Source: Yamadazyma tenuis
Taxonomy: Eukaryota > Ascomycota > Pichiomycetes > Serinales > Debaryomycetaceae
Direction of reading: 5' to 3'
Length of the DNA: 64,000 nt
Assembly: GCF_029203305.1 (NCBI RefSeq)
Contig: NC_089461.1
Location: forward strand, 1,736,001-1,800,000
The translations under genes were made by a program, and so were the position numbers. The notes beneath the pieces are model-generated. The model made no database searches. It had not been told where the DNA came from and was given only the letters and a program-made list of their open reading frames with translations. Positions 9,415 to 18,649 of this stretch are shown here, piece by piece; the stretch's first letter is position 1, and every line of letters starts with the position of its first letter.

Positions 9415-11016
9415 TTACTCTTCTTCCTCGTCGTCACTTGTGTATTCCACCAATAGCGATGCACCGTTTTTGATGTGCTCTTTGATGGTCGCCTCGAGGT
9501 CGTCCACAACCTTTTTGGGGTATGGTTGAATGAGCTCAAACTTGAAGGGAAAGTGCTTGTAGTAGTCCTCAAGGGATATTTGGCAGTCAAAATCGTTGGA
9601 CGAAATGTGCTCCAACACCTGAGAGGCCGTCTCAAACTCCTCGGCGTCGTCTGCTGCCAAGTGGCGAGGGAATAAGGTACTTTCGAGGTGTAGGTAGAGG
9701 TGTTTCAACTGGTTTTGGTTATTAACGTTCAAAATGATCCGTTCTCCATGGGGCAACTTGACCTGGATCCGGGTATTGGGCTCGGGGTTGAGAGTTTCGA
9801 ACCACCGGCTTTTGATCAAGTTGAACAAAAACAGTCGGCGTTGTTGTAGTAACATCTCATCTTCAAGTTTCTTACTCTTCTCTGCTTTCTTGACCTTGTC
9901 CATCTCAAGAGACTTTTGGTAGGCATCATCTTGCTGTTGTTTGATGAGCCGAGCAAACTCCATTTCCCGCTTGTCGGTGATGGCAGCCACCACTTGTGGC
10001 TGGTAATTGGAGATTATGCGGCCCAAGTAGATGGCCACCTTATTGGCAGTAGATCCCACTTGTGAAGGCTGTAATAACACCGACGGGAGATTCGACTTGT
10101 AGGTGATGGACATCGATGGCAACTTGTGCGGGCTGTTGGAGACGTTGTTGATGAGCATTACAAACGGTAATCTCTTTACCTTGTAGGTACGACCCACCTC
10201 ATAGGATTCAGGGTTCTTCTCGACATCATTGATGTATATACAAGTGGTAAAGTTGTCGGTGTGGTTGGCTTTATTGAAATGCTTTTCAAAATGATGATTC
10301 GATAACAAGTGCGATAACAAGTCGCTGGCTTCTTGTGACCCGTTCACCAATACCACGAGCAACCAGGTGTAGTTGGTTTTGCACTGTTCATACACCTCAT
10401 TGAAGTTGCCCTCGACAATGTTATATTTGTCAACGTACTCCAGCAACGGCATCTTATGGTCCAAGTCCACGGACTCGTAGTCTATCGCGGCTGGGAAGTA
10501 GTTGGCGGTGTTGATCTTGAAGATGAACTTGAACACCTGGTATAAGAACGAGAGAAGCTTTTTGGGCACAAACAAAAGGAGGAACAAGAGCGAGTTGATG
10601 GCTCGCAAGTTGTTGGCCCGCAACACCTCACGCTTGGAGGCGTTGAGGCCCACTTCTAGTTGCCAATGGTTAGAGATCCTCGGAGCGTACGGGAGCAGAG
10701 GAATCAAGTCATCCAACGGAGAGTCCACCATGCTGTATCTTCGCGAGACGCGGGAGGTGTCGCTGCCGGGATGGCCGTAGTCGACGCCAGATGCTTGGGG
10801 CATGTCAGTAGAGGTGTCCACCTCCACAGGTGTTGGAAGCAGCAGTTCTTGGATAAATCCTGATTCGAAAAAGGTGACGATTGAGTTATTCAAGTCCCAA
10901 TTATGGACGTCCAAAAGGCGGATAATCTGGGAGACATTGTCGTCCAGAGATCCTGTGATGGCTATGAACTCATCCACCGCCGTCTGCTTGGCAGGAGATA
11001 GGGTTTGATCGTCCAT
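9415..11016 (-). CDS. UBA-UAS-UBX Cdc48 adaptor, FAF2/UBXD8 (Ubx3 or Ubx2 type)
   Basis: 533 residues. In order: a UBA-like helix bundle (about 8-52, DEFIAITGSLDDNVSQIIRLL), a hydrophobic hairpin-like stretch near 140-165 (LLFLLLFVPKKLLSFLY) that would insert in the ER membrane, a thioredoxin-like UAS domain at about 205-320 (WLLVVLVNGSQEASDLL), a charged coiled coil at about 335-385, and a UBX domain at about 400-500. This is the layout of FAF2/UBXD8. In yeast the UAS-containing relative Ubx3 serves the Dsc ubiquitin ligase, while Ubx2 serves ER-associated degradation. I do not choose between them. The acidic tail is DDEEEE. Confidence 0.8.
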   Translation of the reverse strand: MDDQTLSPAKQTAVDEFIAITGSLDDNVSQIIRLLDVHNWDLNNSIVTFFESGFIQELLLPTPVEVDTSTDMPQASGVDYGHPGSDTSRVSRRYSMVDSPLDDLIPLLPYAPRISNHWQLEVGLNASKREVLRANNLRAINSLLFLLLFVPKKLLSFLYQVFKFIFKINTANYFPAAIDYESVDLDHKMPLLEYVDKYNIVEGNFNEVYEQCKTNYTWLLVVLVNGSQEASDLLSHLLSNHHFEKHFNKANHTDNFTTCIYINDVEKNPESYEVGRTYKVKRLPFVMLINNVSNSPHKLPSMSITYKSNLPSVLLQPSQVGSTANKVAIYLGRIISNYQPQVVAAITDKREMEFARLIKQQQDDAYQKSLEMDKVKKAEKSKKLEDEMLLQQRRLFLFNLIKSRWFETLNPEPNTRIQVKLPHGERIILNVNNQNQLKHLYLHLESTLFPRHLAADDAEEFETASQVLEHISSNDFDCQISLEDYYKHFPFKFELIQPYPKKVVDDLEATIKEHIKNGASLLVEYTSDDEEEE

Positions 11017-11136
11017 TTAGTAGAGAACAAGTGAGATTGTGATAGAAGTTCGCGGCTTGGAGGATTGGAGAAATGGTATATACACATGATACTCGCACTT
11101 GGCTGCAAACTTTAGCTATATTTATTACGTGACAGT

Positions 11137-14100
11137 CTACACAGGCTTTCCACCAATGAACTCACTCCATCTCTTGACCTCCTGAGGGATAACTACCGTT
11201 TCAGGGGTGACGTCGAAAGAGGGCTTGGCAGCAATATACTTTTTCAAACACTCGGCAAACAACTTGGTGGTGTTGGGCTCGTTGAACAAGGGAATACCAA
11301 AGTCAATGGCATTTCTTCTCATGACATAGTCCTTATCCAACAAGTCTTCAGCCCGGGCACGGGCCAAGTTGAACACGGCCCCGATGTCATGCTTCTGGAA
11401 GATTTCCCTCAAGGCCCTCTTGTCGGTTTTGGGAAACTCGATGGTTTCCACTGGTTGGTTGGTATATTTGACCAAGTACTCCACCGTTGCATCATCGGCA
11501 CTGAAGAAATGGTAGCCCAAATCGGACACCAATGCTGCCACATGTCCCAACTTATCGTTGGTCAAGTCTCCACCAAAAAGAATTCCTTGGCCGGGAGTAG
11601 GCAACTTAAAGTTCATGGTCGACTGAATCGAAGTCCAGTAGGCCTCATTGACATCTTCACCAAAACAAGCCACTTCTCCAGTGGAGGACATTTCCACTCC
11701 CAAGAATGGGTCGGCACCCGCCAACCGAGTGAAGGAGAATTGGGGAACCTTGGTGGCAACCCACCCGTAGTTCTTGTTCATCAAATCCACTGGAGCAGGT
11801 ACCTCATGCTTGATCAAGGCCTTGACAGCCACGTCGATGAAGTTGACTCCCAACACCTTGGACACAAATGGGAACGATCTGGACGCCCGGATATTACATT
11901 CGATGACTTTCAACGCACAGGTGGCATCGTCCAACAGGCCATTTTGGTCGTCTTTGATGATTTGCATGTTGAACGGTCCGGTGATCTTCCAGGCATGGGC
12001 CACCTTATCGGCGATTTCCTTCAACCGGGCCATCACCACTGGTGACAACTGCTGTGGAGGCAACACCAAGGTAGCATCACCTGAGTGAACCCCGGCATTT
12101 TCCACATGTTCTGACACCGCGTGCACCAACACTTGGCCGTCACTGGCCACCCCGTCAATATCGATTTCTTGGGCCCCTTCAATGAACTTAGAAATCACCA
12201 CTGGATGGTCCTGAGACACTTTGGAGGCGTTGGATAACTTGGCCTCCAACTCGTTCTGACTGTTGATGACAGACATTGCCGCACCACTCAACACGTACGA
12301 GGGACGCACCAACACCGGGTACCCGACATCGTTGGCAAAAGCCTCGGCCTCAGCGATGGACGTCAACTCCTTCCATTGGGGCTGGTCAACACCGATGGAG
12401 TCCAAGATCTGGGAGAACTTGTGACGGTCTTCAGCCTTGTCGATGTCTTCCGGGTCGGTTCCCAACACATTGCACCCGTTGTTTTGCAACGCCAATGCGA
12501 TGTTCTGGGGCAACTGACCCCCAACACTGACGACCACGCCGCTGGCGGTTTCCAACTCGTAGATATCAAGCACTCTTTCCAAGGAAAGCTCTTCAAAATA
12601 TAACCGGTCGACCTCGTCAAAATCAGTGGACACGGTTTCGGGGTTGTAGTTGATCATGATGGTCTTGTGACCAGACTGACGGAGAGCTCTGGCGGTGGAC
12701 ACGGCACACCAGTCGAACTCGACCGACGACCCGATCCGGTAAACCCCCAGACCCAATACCATGGTTCCTTTGTCATTGAAGTCCAAGTCGGAGGAGGTGG
12801 CATTGTAGGTGGTGTACAAGTAGTTTGTGTTCGCTGGAAACTCGGCCGCCAAAGTGTCGATTTTCTTGACAAACGGCACTAGCCCGTACAGTTTTCTGAC
12901 GGCCCTAACCTCCAATTCCTGTGATCCCACACAAAGAGCGATTTGCTTATCGGAGAAACCCAATTTTTTGGCTCTCTGCATCAAATCACTGTTAATGTTA
13001 GCAAGAGTGGTGGCTGCTTCTAATTCCCGGTACATGTTGACGATATTCATCAATTTGTATAAGAACCACTTGTCGATTTTCAGCAACTCGTGCACGCGGT
13101 CAACCGTATAGTTTTCATGTAATAAAGCCTGACCCACCGCCAACCATCTTCTATCGGTAGGGTTGGCCAAAGCATCGTCCAAGTCTTCAAAATGATCACC
13201 TTGGAATCCAACAAATGATGGGTCCACTTGTCTGATGGCCTTTTGAAACGATTCCTCAAAGTTTCTGCCGATGGCCATCACCTCACCCACCGATTTCATA
13301 GCAGATCCAATATCTCTCTTCACGTGCTGAAATTTGGCCAAATCCCATCTGGGAATCTTGGTGACCATATAATCCAATGAAGGCTCGAAGTTGGCGGATG
13401 TGGTTCTGGTAACAGGGTTGGGTAATTCGGGTAAAGTGTGACCCAAGGCGATTTTAGCAGCCGTGTAGGCCAATGGGTAACCAGTAGCTTTGGACGCCAA
13501 TGCCGATGATCTCGACAACCGGGCGTTGACTTCAATGACTCGGTAGTCGAGTCCATCGGGCTGTAAAGCATATTGTACGTTACATTCTCCCACAACTCCC
13601 AAGTGTCTAATGATCTTGATGGCTGCGCTTCTCAACATATGATACTCTTCATCCGAAAGCGTCTGCGATGGGGCCACCACGATGGAGTCTCCCGTGTGGA
13701 TTCCCAACGGGTCAAAGTTCTCCATGTTACACACGGTGATACAGTTATCAACACGGTCTCTGACCACTTCATATTCCACTTCTTTCCACCCTTTCAAGGA
13801 TTTTTCCACCAAGATCTGGGGTGCCAACGACAACGACTGGGAAGCGAGGTTTCTCAACTCGTCTTTATTGTTGGCGAACCCTGAGCCCAAACCTCCCAAC
13901 GCGTAGGCGGACCGGACGATGATGGGGTATCCAACTTCTTCGGCTGCTGCCAAAGCATCGTCCACTGTTTCCACGGCAATGGACTCAGCGATGGGGATAT
14001 TGATTTCATTCAACGCCTGGGCAAACAAGTCACGGTCCTCGGATGTCTCCAACGTCTTGATGGGCGTACCCAACACCTTGACGTTGTACCGCTCGAAAAC

Positions 14101-14583
14101 CCCCATTTTATCCAATTTAACCCCGACGTTCAACGCAGTTTGACCGCCAAACGTCAACAAAATTCCATCGGGTTGTTCTCTTTCAATGATGTACGTGATG
14201 TATTCGGCGGTCACCGGCAAGTAGTAGATTTCATCTGCCAAAGCATGGGATGTCTGATTGGTGGCGATATTAGGGTTGATCAAAATACTCTGCTTATTGG
14301 CTTCTTTCAACGCTTTGATGGCCTGGGAACCCGAATAATCGAATTCTCCCGCCTGGCCGATGGAGAGCCCTCCGGAACCGATCACCAACACCTTGGAGAC
14401 GTCGACAAGATGCTGTGCTTTGTCACCTTCAAAGTTTTTCAAGAGCTGAGCACCTGGGTAGGTGGCCAGCAGTTGGGCCAATCTGGACGAGTTTGATACC
14501 AATCTTTGGGGAGCATACACGAAGCGGGCAGTAGGCCGCGCTGGTGCAAGCTGACGGAGCATAGGTTTGATTGCTTGCAACAT
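11137..14583 (-). CDS. CPA2: Carbamoyl-phosphate synthase, large subunit (arginine-specific)
   Basis: 1,148 residues. It makes carbamoyl phosphate from bicarbonate, ATP and glutamine-derived ammonia for arginine synthesis, with the small subunit CPA1. The synthetase halves are clear: VLVIGSGGLSIGQAGEFDYSGSQA starts the first, a YRVIEVNARLSRSSALASKATGYPLA loop closes its ATP-grasp domain, and MVLGLGVYRIGSSVEFDWCAVS starts the second, followed by an MGS-like C-terminal domain. The first ~35 residues (MLQAIKPMLRQLAPARPTAR...) are rich in Arg/Ala and lack acids, like a mitochondrial presequence. ATG at 14583. A Gcn4 site lies upstream. Confidence 0.95.
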   Translation of the reverse strand: MLQAIKPMLRQLAPARPTARFVYAPQRLVSNSSRLAQLLATYPGAQLLKNFEGDKAQHLVDVSKVLVIGSGGLSIGQAGEFDYSGSQAIKALKEANKQSILINPNIATNQTSHALADEIYYLPVTAEYITYIIEREQPDGILLTFGGQTALNVGVKLDKMGVFERYNVKVLGTPIKTLETSEDRDLFAQALNEINIPIAESIAVETVDDALAAAEEVGYPIIVRSAYALGGLGSGFANNKDELRNLASQSLSLAPQILVEKSLKGWKEVEYEVVRDRVDNCITVCNMENFDPLGIHTGDSIVVAPSQTLSDEEYHMLRSAAIKIIRHLGVVGECNVQYALQPDGLDYRVIEVNARLSRSSALASKATGYPLAYTAAKIALGHTLPELPNPVTRTTSANFEPSLDYMVTKIPRWDLAKFQHVKRDIGSAMKSVGEVMAIGRNFEESFQKAIRQVDPSFVGFQGDHFEDLDDALANPTDRRWLAVGQALLHENYTVDRVHELLKIDKWFLYKLMNIVNMYRELEAATTLANINSDLMQRAKKLGFSDKQIALCVGSQELEVRAVRKLYGLVPFVKKIDTLAAEFPANTNYLYTTYNATSSDLDFNDKGTMVLGLGVYRIGSSVEFDWCAVSTARALRQSGHKTIMINYNPETVSTDFDEVDRLYFEELSLERVLDIYELETASGVVVSVGGQLPQNIALALQNNGCNVLGTDPEDIDKAEDRHKFSQILDSIGVDQPQWKELTSIAEAEAFANDVGYPVLVRPSYVLSGAAMSVINSQNELEAKLSNASKVSQDHPVVISKFIEGAQEIDIDGVASDGQVLVHAVSEHVENAGVHSGDATLVLPPQQLSPVVMARLKEIADKVAHAWKITGPFNMQIIKDDQNGLLDDATCALKVIECNIRASRSFPFVSKVLGVNFIDVAVKALIKHEVPAPVDLMNKNYGWVATKVPQFSFTRLAGADPFLGVEMSSTGEVACFGEDVNEAYWTSIQSTMNFKLPTPGQGILFGGDLTNDKLGHVAALVSDLGYHFFSADDATVEYLVKYTNQPVETIEFPKTDKRALREIFQKHDIGAVFNLARARAEDLLDKDYVMRRNAIDFGIPLFNEPNTTKLFAECLKKYIAAKPSFDVTPETVVIPQEVKRWSEFIGGKPV

Positions 14584-15108
14584 GGTGGTTTTGCAAGGCA
14601 ATTTGGCTATGGATTGATATTTGCGTAGTGAAAAACTGGAAAATTTTATATAGCGATGGCCGAAACAGGCAATGAGTCAGAGCTAAGCGCGTTGTGAGAT
14701 CAGTGGGGGTTACCCGGAGGGCAAAAAATGGAATGGGGTTGAGGCCAGGAATATGGGTTTTGGAGAGGAAAAAAAGGGGTATTTGCATTGAGAAGGATGG
14801 CGGGGAGGGGACTGAGGGGGGGGGGGGGTTAAATACTGGAAATGAGTGAAGAATGGTAGTTTTGAATGGACTTCAGGTGGTGAGGTTCGAGTACGGCATA
14901 TAAGCCTTGCCGTCAGTGCGGTCGTGCTCGAGGCACCATTCCCACAATTCGCACTGGCCCTGGTCCTGCTCCCGCGCCATTCCCACTATTGGCACTGGCT
15001 CTGGCACTGGCCCTGGTCCTGCTCGCTGTACCGCAGAAGACGAACTCACAAAACGGTCCCGCGCTCGCGCCCCATTCATCTTAGTCGCACTCACTCTGTG
15101 TTGTTCTC
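14584..15108. other. Divergent CPA2-GPI19 promoter region with repeats
   Basis: 525 bases. It holds the Gcn4 motif at 14673-14679, a run of about 13 G at 14816-14828, and an exact 21-bp direct repeat (GCACTGGCCCTGGTCCTGCTC at 14951-14971 and 15004-15024). The G-run and repeat sit on the GPI19 side. No gene was recognised. Confidence 0.6.
14673..14679. promoter_or_regulatory. Gcn4-type site (TGAGTCA) upstream of CPA2
   Basis: TGAGTCA is a perfect match to the Gcn4 consensus (TGASTCA), 90 bases upstream of the CPA2 ATG. General amino-acid control of arginine genes makes this functionally sensible. Confidence 0.65.
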
Positions 15109-15603
15109 ATGGCAGACTTATCCACCACAGAAGATAGCCTTGCTCGACAGTCGGACGTCACGGTCCTGAACCAGAACCCTGAACTCGCGGAGTATGTGGG
15201 GTTTTCCACCAGCGTCGTGAGCGCCGTGTTGCTCTCGTGCTTTGTTCTCTGGTGTTTTGTACCCACCGAGTTCTTTGTACAGCATCTTGGATTTGACTAT
15301 TTCCCCGACAAATACTGGACATCTGCAGTGCCAGCATTCTTCTTGATGGCAATGCTCTTCAGTTACGTGGGCCACACATTGTACGAGGTAGAAATCAAAA
15401 CCCTCCAACTCAATGACATTCGCAACTTTATCGATGAGCACAGCGTGATGCCAGGAAGTGAAAAGTATGATTTCGAAACCATGAACGCCGAAATGGCCCA
15501 GTATATCCACAAATCCCCGTCGGGCGTGTGCGACTTGCCGGTGACTATAGCCAACGAGGTTTTGTATGGAGACTACGAGGAGGATTTTGATGAACTTGAC
15601 TAA
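15109..15603 (+). CDS. GPI19: PIG-P/Gpi19 subunit of the GPI-GlcNAc transferase
   Basis: 164 residues. It is part of the ER complex that transfers GlcNAc to phosphatidylinositol, the first step of GPI-anchor synthesis. It shows the PIG-P layout: a short N-terminus, two TM segments (about 32-50 GFSTSVVSAVLLSCFVLWC and 68-90 WTSAVPAFFLMAMLFSYVGHT) separated by a short loop (FDYFPDKYW), and an acidic C-terminal tail. S. cerevisiae Gpi19 is slightly shorter. It is divergent from CPA2 and converges on KAP104, with about 90 bases between the stops. Confidence 0.85.
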   Translation: MADLSTTEDSLARQSDVTVLNQNPELAEYVGFSTSVVSAVLLSCFVLWCFVPTEFFVQHLGFDYFPDKYWTSAVPAFFLMAMLFSYVGHTLYEVEIKTLQLNDIRNFIDEHSVMPGSEKYDFETMNAEMAQYIHKSPSGVCDLPVTIANEVLYGDYEEDFDELD

Positions 15604-15690
15604 TGAGGTGCAATGAGTTACGACAATAAATTCTATATAAATATACATGAGCCCAACTCTAAAATACATGATGCTAAAAGATGCAGAAGC

Positions 15691-18504
15691 CTAGATGCCA
15701 TACATCTCATAAAGCAGGCGTCGGGACTCCTGGTCCAAATGGTTCAACACCTGGGTGTTGAAGTTCTCACCAAGTAAGCCACTATAGCTTTGAAGAAGCT
15801 GCGAAAACGAGTGTTTGAGGTCTTCAGGTGGCTCAAAGTAGTTGGCAACGGTGGAGATGAACGTGGATAGGTTCTTCTTTCCCTGGAGTGTCGACAAGCC
15901 TCCGAATCCTTGATCAGGGTTGGAGGCAATGGTATTTAACATTCCTTTAAAGCCAGTTTCCTTTTCGCTGTCATCCATCAAGTAAAGCATATGAGCACAC
16001 CATTGCACAATGAACTCCGGCAACCGAGGACCCACCACCTCTGCTCCTCCATGAAGCCCCATTCTTCCGAGACAGATGGCTGCATTTTCCAATACCGTTT
16101 GGGGAGTATCCATTGAGTTCAACACCGGAATCAATAAACTCACCAAGTTGGCCAAATATGGCTTCAACTGCTCATACGAGAGACGCATACAGATCTCCCC
16201 AAGCGACCAGATGGCATTGTTATAAACCGGATACGAGTTGAAGTTGCGGGTGTTGATCTCGTTCCCAATACACACCATGATCTGGTTCAAATAGGGAACC
16301 ACCGTGGCATCCAACACAAAGATGGCCAAGTCTCCAAGCAAGGCATATGCAGATTGCCGAACATCGTCGGTGGAATCTTCGAAACATTGAAGAACCAACT
16401 CCATGAGGTTGATACGGTTACTCTGGATAAGCTCAAGGGAATGGGATCCGAACCCCTGGATCAACCCGTCAATTAAGTCCAACGAAGTCACCATGAAGTC
16501 TTTTTCGGGCAAGTCGATGGACGGATCTGTCTGCGACTGGAGATCGGTGTGGATGGTGTTTGTAAGAATGTTGACGGCCCGTCCATACACCGGCATGGCG
16601 TAGGGAGCAAACAACTCACCAAGAGTGGCAGCAATTGATGCCATACACTCCAACAATGGCCATAATGCCGTGTCATTATCATCCAAAAGTTCCCATTTGT
16701 GCAACAATGGAGGTAACAACACCTCCACATACTCCTGTTTTGCAGCCAATCTTTCGTGGCCCATGGCCTCAACAAACGTTTGTACACAGTCATACAAGAT
16801 AATGAGGTTTTTACGTTGGTAGGTGCTGAAACACTTGGCAAAGTGCTGTAACAACGGTACCAAGTACATTTCAATCAAGGTGGGATCGGTTTCCTCAATG
16901 AATGAGGAAAGGGCTGAACAGGCTGCTTCCTGAACAACTTTTTTCCGGTCCAATGCACACTTTAAAATAGATGTGAAGGTAGGATCAAAGTACAGAGAGT
17001 AGTGGCCCCCTTCATGAGCTTCCTCAGCCACCCATGACGAGAACCGTGAGATGGTCCAACAGGTGATTTGACGAACTCGGGGTTCATCGTCTTGTAAACG
17101 GTCAACCAAGAACGGCACGAGGGTGGGAAGCTTGTCACGAGATAATTCCATACAGCTCTTGCTAATGGCCCCGAAGGCCAAGATGGAAGCTTCTCTGACT
17201 TCCCACTGTGACGAAACAATTCTTTCTTGCAATATGGGCAACGTAACTTCCAACACTTCAGACTGCAAGTTTAATGACAAAACATCCAAGCATGCAGCAG
17301 AACACTTCCGTATACTCCACTGGTCGAGCTCTGAGTCGTCATCGCTGTCATCTTCGAAGTCTTCATCGTCGGAATCGTCATTATCATCATACAGGTTATT
17401 CTTATTCCCACTCTTACTGGCAGCCTTATGTGATTCCTTCAGTTTGGCTGCCTGAGGCCGAATATCTTCTTCATTATCAGCAACGGTAGCATCGTCCTTT
17501 TCGTCAACCAAATTCATGAAAAAGATCTCTTCTTCTGAATACACCATTTTCTCCAACAAAGCAGGAAGAACGTCATGGAGACGACCTCGGAATATTTCTG
17601 GGTTCTGTTCCACCTCGGGTGACGTCGATAATGCAAGGAGGAACTCACAGGCTTCAAGAGCAACCTCTTCATCTTCATCTTCCATCAAGTGTAGGCAGTA
17701 GGTAATGACCCCGTCAACATGAGGTAACAATTTATCACCCCGAGCCTCCAAAACTGACGCAAATGCCTTGCAGACACTCTTCTTGACATCCTTGTTGGAA
17801 TTGTGAGCCAATTGGAAGAGCTTTTGGAGAAACACATCAAGTACCACAAGCACGCTTTGAGAGCGATGAGGTATGAAATAGTCAATACACTCGATACTTA
17901 AAGCTTTGACACGGTTGGAGCACGATTCAAGCAACTCAATAAAGCTGGCCATCAAGTAGTCCAACGGCCGTTCCCCTTCAAGCTCCACGTTGAGTTTATA
18001 GTGACTGTCTTCACAGATCTTGGCGAGTGCGCTCATGGCGGCATCAGCGATTTTTGTGTCTGCAGCAGTGGGATCCGCCAGCTTAGCCAAGTTCACAAGA
18101 CTGGGTAGCACCTGAGGCCAGCCTGCAAGTCCATACTTGGAGAAAAGTGCTGTGATGACGTTTCCGGTGGTATTTCTAACCATATTATCATGGGACGTGA
18201 GACCATGGGCGATGTTATCGAGAATAAACTGGTGGGTTTCGGGAGATCCGCTGGACGACCGGGAAATTATGTTTTTTAAGTTAATACCACTTGCGGCTCG
18301 GACATCCAGCTTGGCAGATTCATCCATGACAAGAATGTAGAGTAGATAGTTTTCGATTTGTGGTTGGGACTTTGCGAGAACAAGCGACTCATTGGCAGCG
18401 TTTCGTTCGACGTTGTTCGACGAGAACGTACTACCAATGATGAGCTTGAGCTGGTCCACGGCTTGGAGATCAGGGGTCCAGGCCACCGCACTGGGGGTTG
18501 TCAT
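15691..18504 (-). CDS. KAP104: Karyopherin beta-2 / transportin Kap104
   Basis: 937 residues built from HEAT repeats. It imports PY-NLS cargo, such as the mRNA-binding proteins Nab2 and Hrp1, into the nucleus. It starts WTPDLQAVDQLKLIIGSTFSSNN, and the diagnostic acidic loop lies near 365-395 (DDNDDSDDEDFEDDSDDDS), directly before DQWSIRKCSAACLDVLS, which is highly conserved in transportins. The C-terminus ends LLYEMYGI. Its length fits the yeast (918) and human (about 890-900) proteins. ATG at 18504. Confidence 0.93.
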   Translation of the reverse strand: MTTPSAVAWTPDLQAVDQLKLIIGSTFSSNNVERNAANESLVLAKSQPQIENYLLYILVMDESAKLDVRAASGINLKNIISRSSSGSPETHQFILDNIAHGLTSHDNMVRNTTGNVITALFSKYGLAGWPQVLPSLVNLAKLADPTAADTKIADAAMSALAKICEDSHYKLNVELEGERPLDYLMASFIELLESCSNRVKALSIECIDYFIPHRSQSVLVVLDVFLQKLFQLAHNSNKDVKKSVCKAFASVLEARGDKLLPHVDGVITYCLHLMEDEDEEVALEACEFLLALSTSPEVEQNPEIFRGRLHDVLPALLEKMVYSEEEIFFMNLVDEKDDATVADNEEDIRPQAAKLKESHKAASKSGNKNNLYDDNDDSDDEDFEDDSDDDSELDQWSIRKCSAACLDVLSLNLQSEVLEVTLPILQERIVSSQWEVREASILAFGAISKSCMELSRDKLPTLVPFLVDRLQDDEPRVRQITCWTISRFSSWVAEEAHEGGHYSLYFDPTFTSILKCALDRKKVVQEAACSALSSFIEETDPTLIEMYLVPLLQHFAKCFSTYQRKNLIILYDCVQTFVEAMGHERLAAKQEYVEVLLPPLLHKWELLDDNDTALWPLLECMASIAATLGELFAPYAMPVYGRAVNILTNTIHTDLQSQTDPSIDLPEKDFMVTSLDLIDGLIQGFGSHSLELIQSNRINLMELVLQCFEDSTDDVRQSAYALLGDLAIFVLDATVVPYLNQIMVCIGNEINTRNFNSYPVYNNAIWSLGEICMRLSYEQLKPYLANLVSLLIPVLNSMDTPQTVLENAAICLGRMGLHGGAEVVGPRLPEFIVQWCAHMLYLMDDSEKETGFKGMLNTIASNPDQGFGGLSTLQGKKNLSTFISTVANYFEPPEDLKHSFSQLLQSYSGLLGENFNTQVLNHLDQESRRLLYEMYGI

Positions 18505-18649
18505 AGTGATGGAACTGAGAACAAGTGGTAATGAGAAAAGTTTTAGTGCGATGAGTGCAATTGCGCGCGCTGCATGTCTCTTGCAATTCTCACAAATATT
18601 ACATTATAGTACACAATTTATAGCTCTAGCATTCAAAGCTTGAGCAGGG

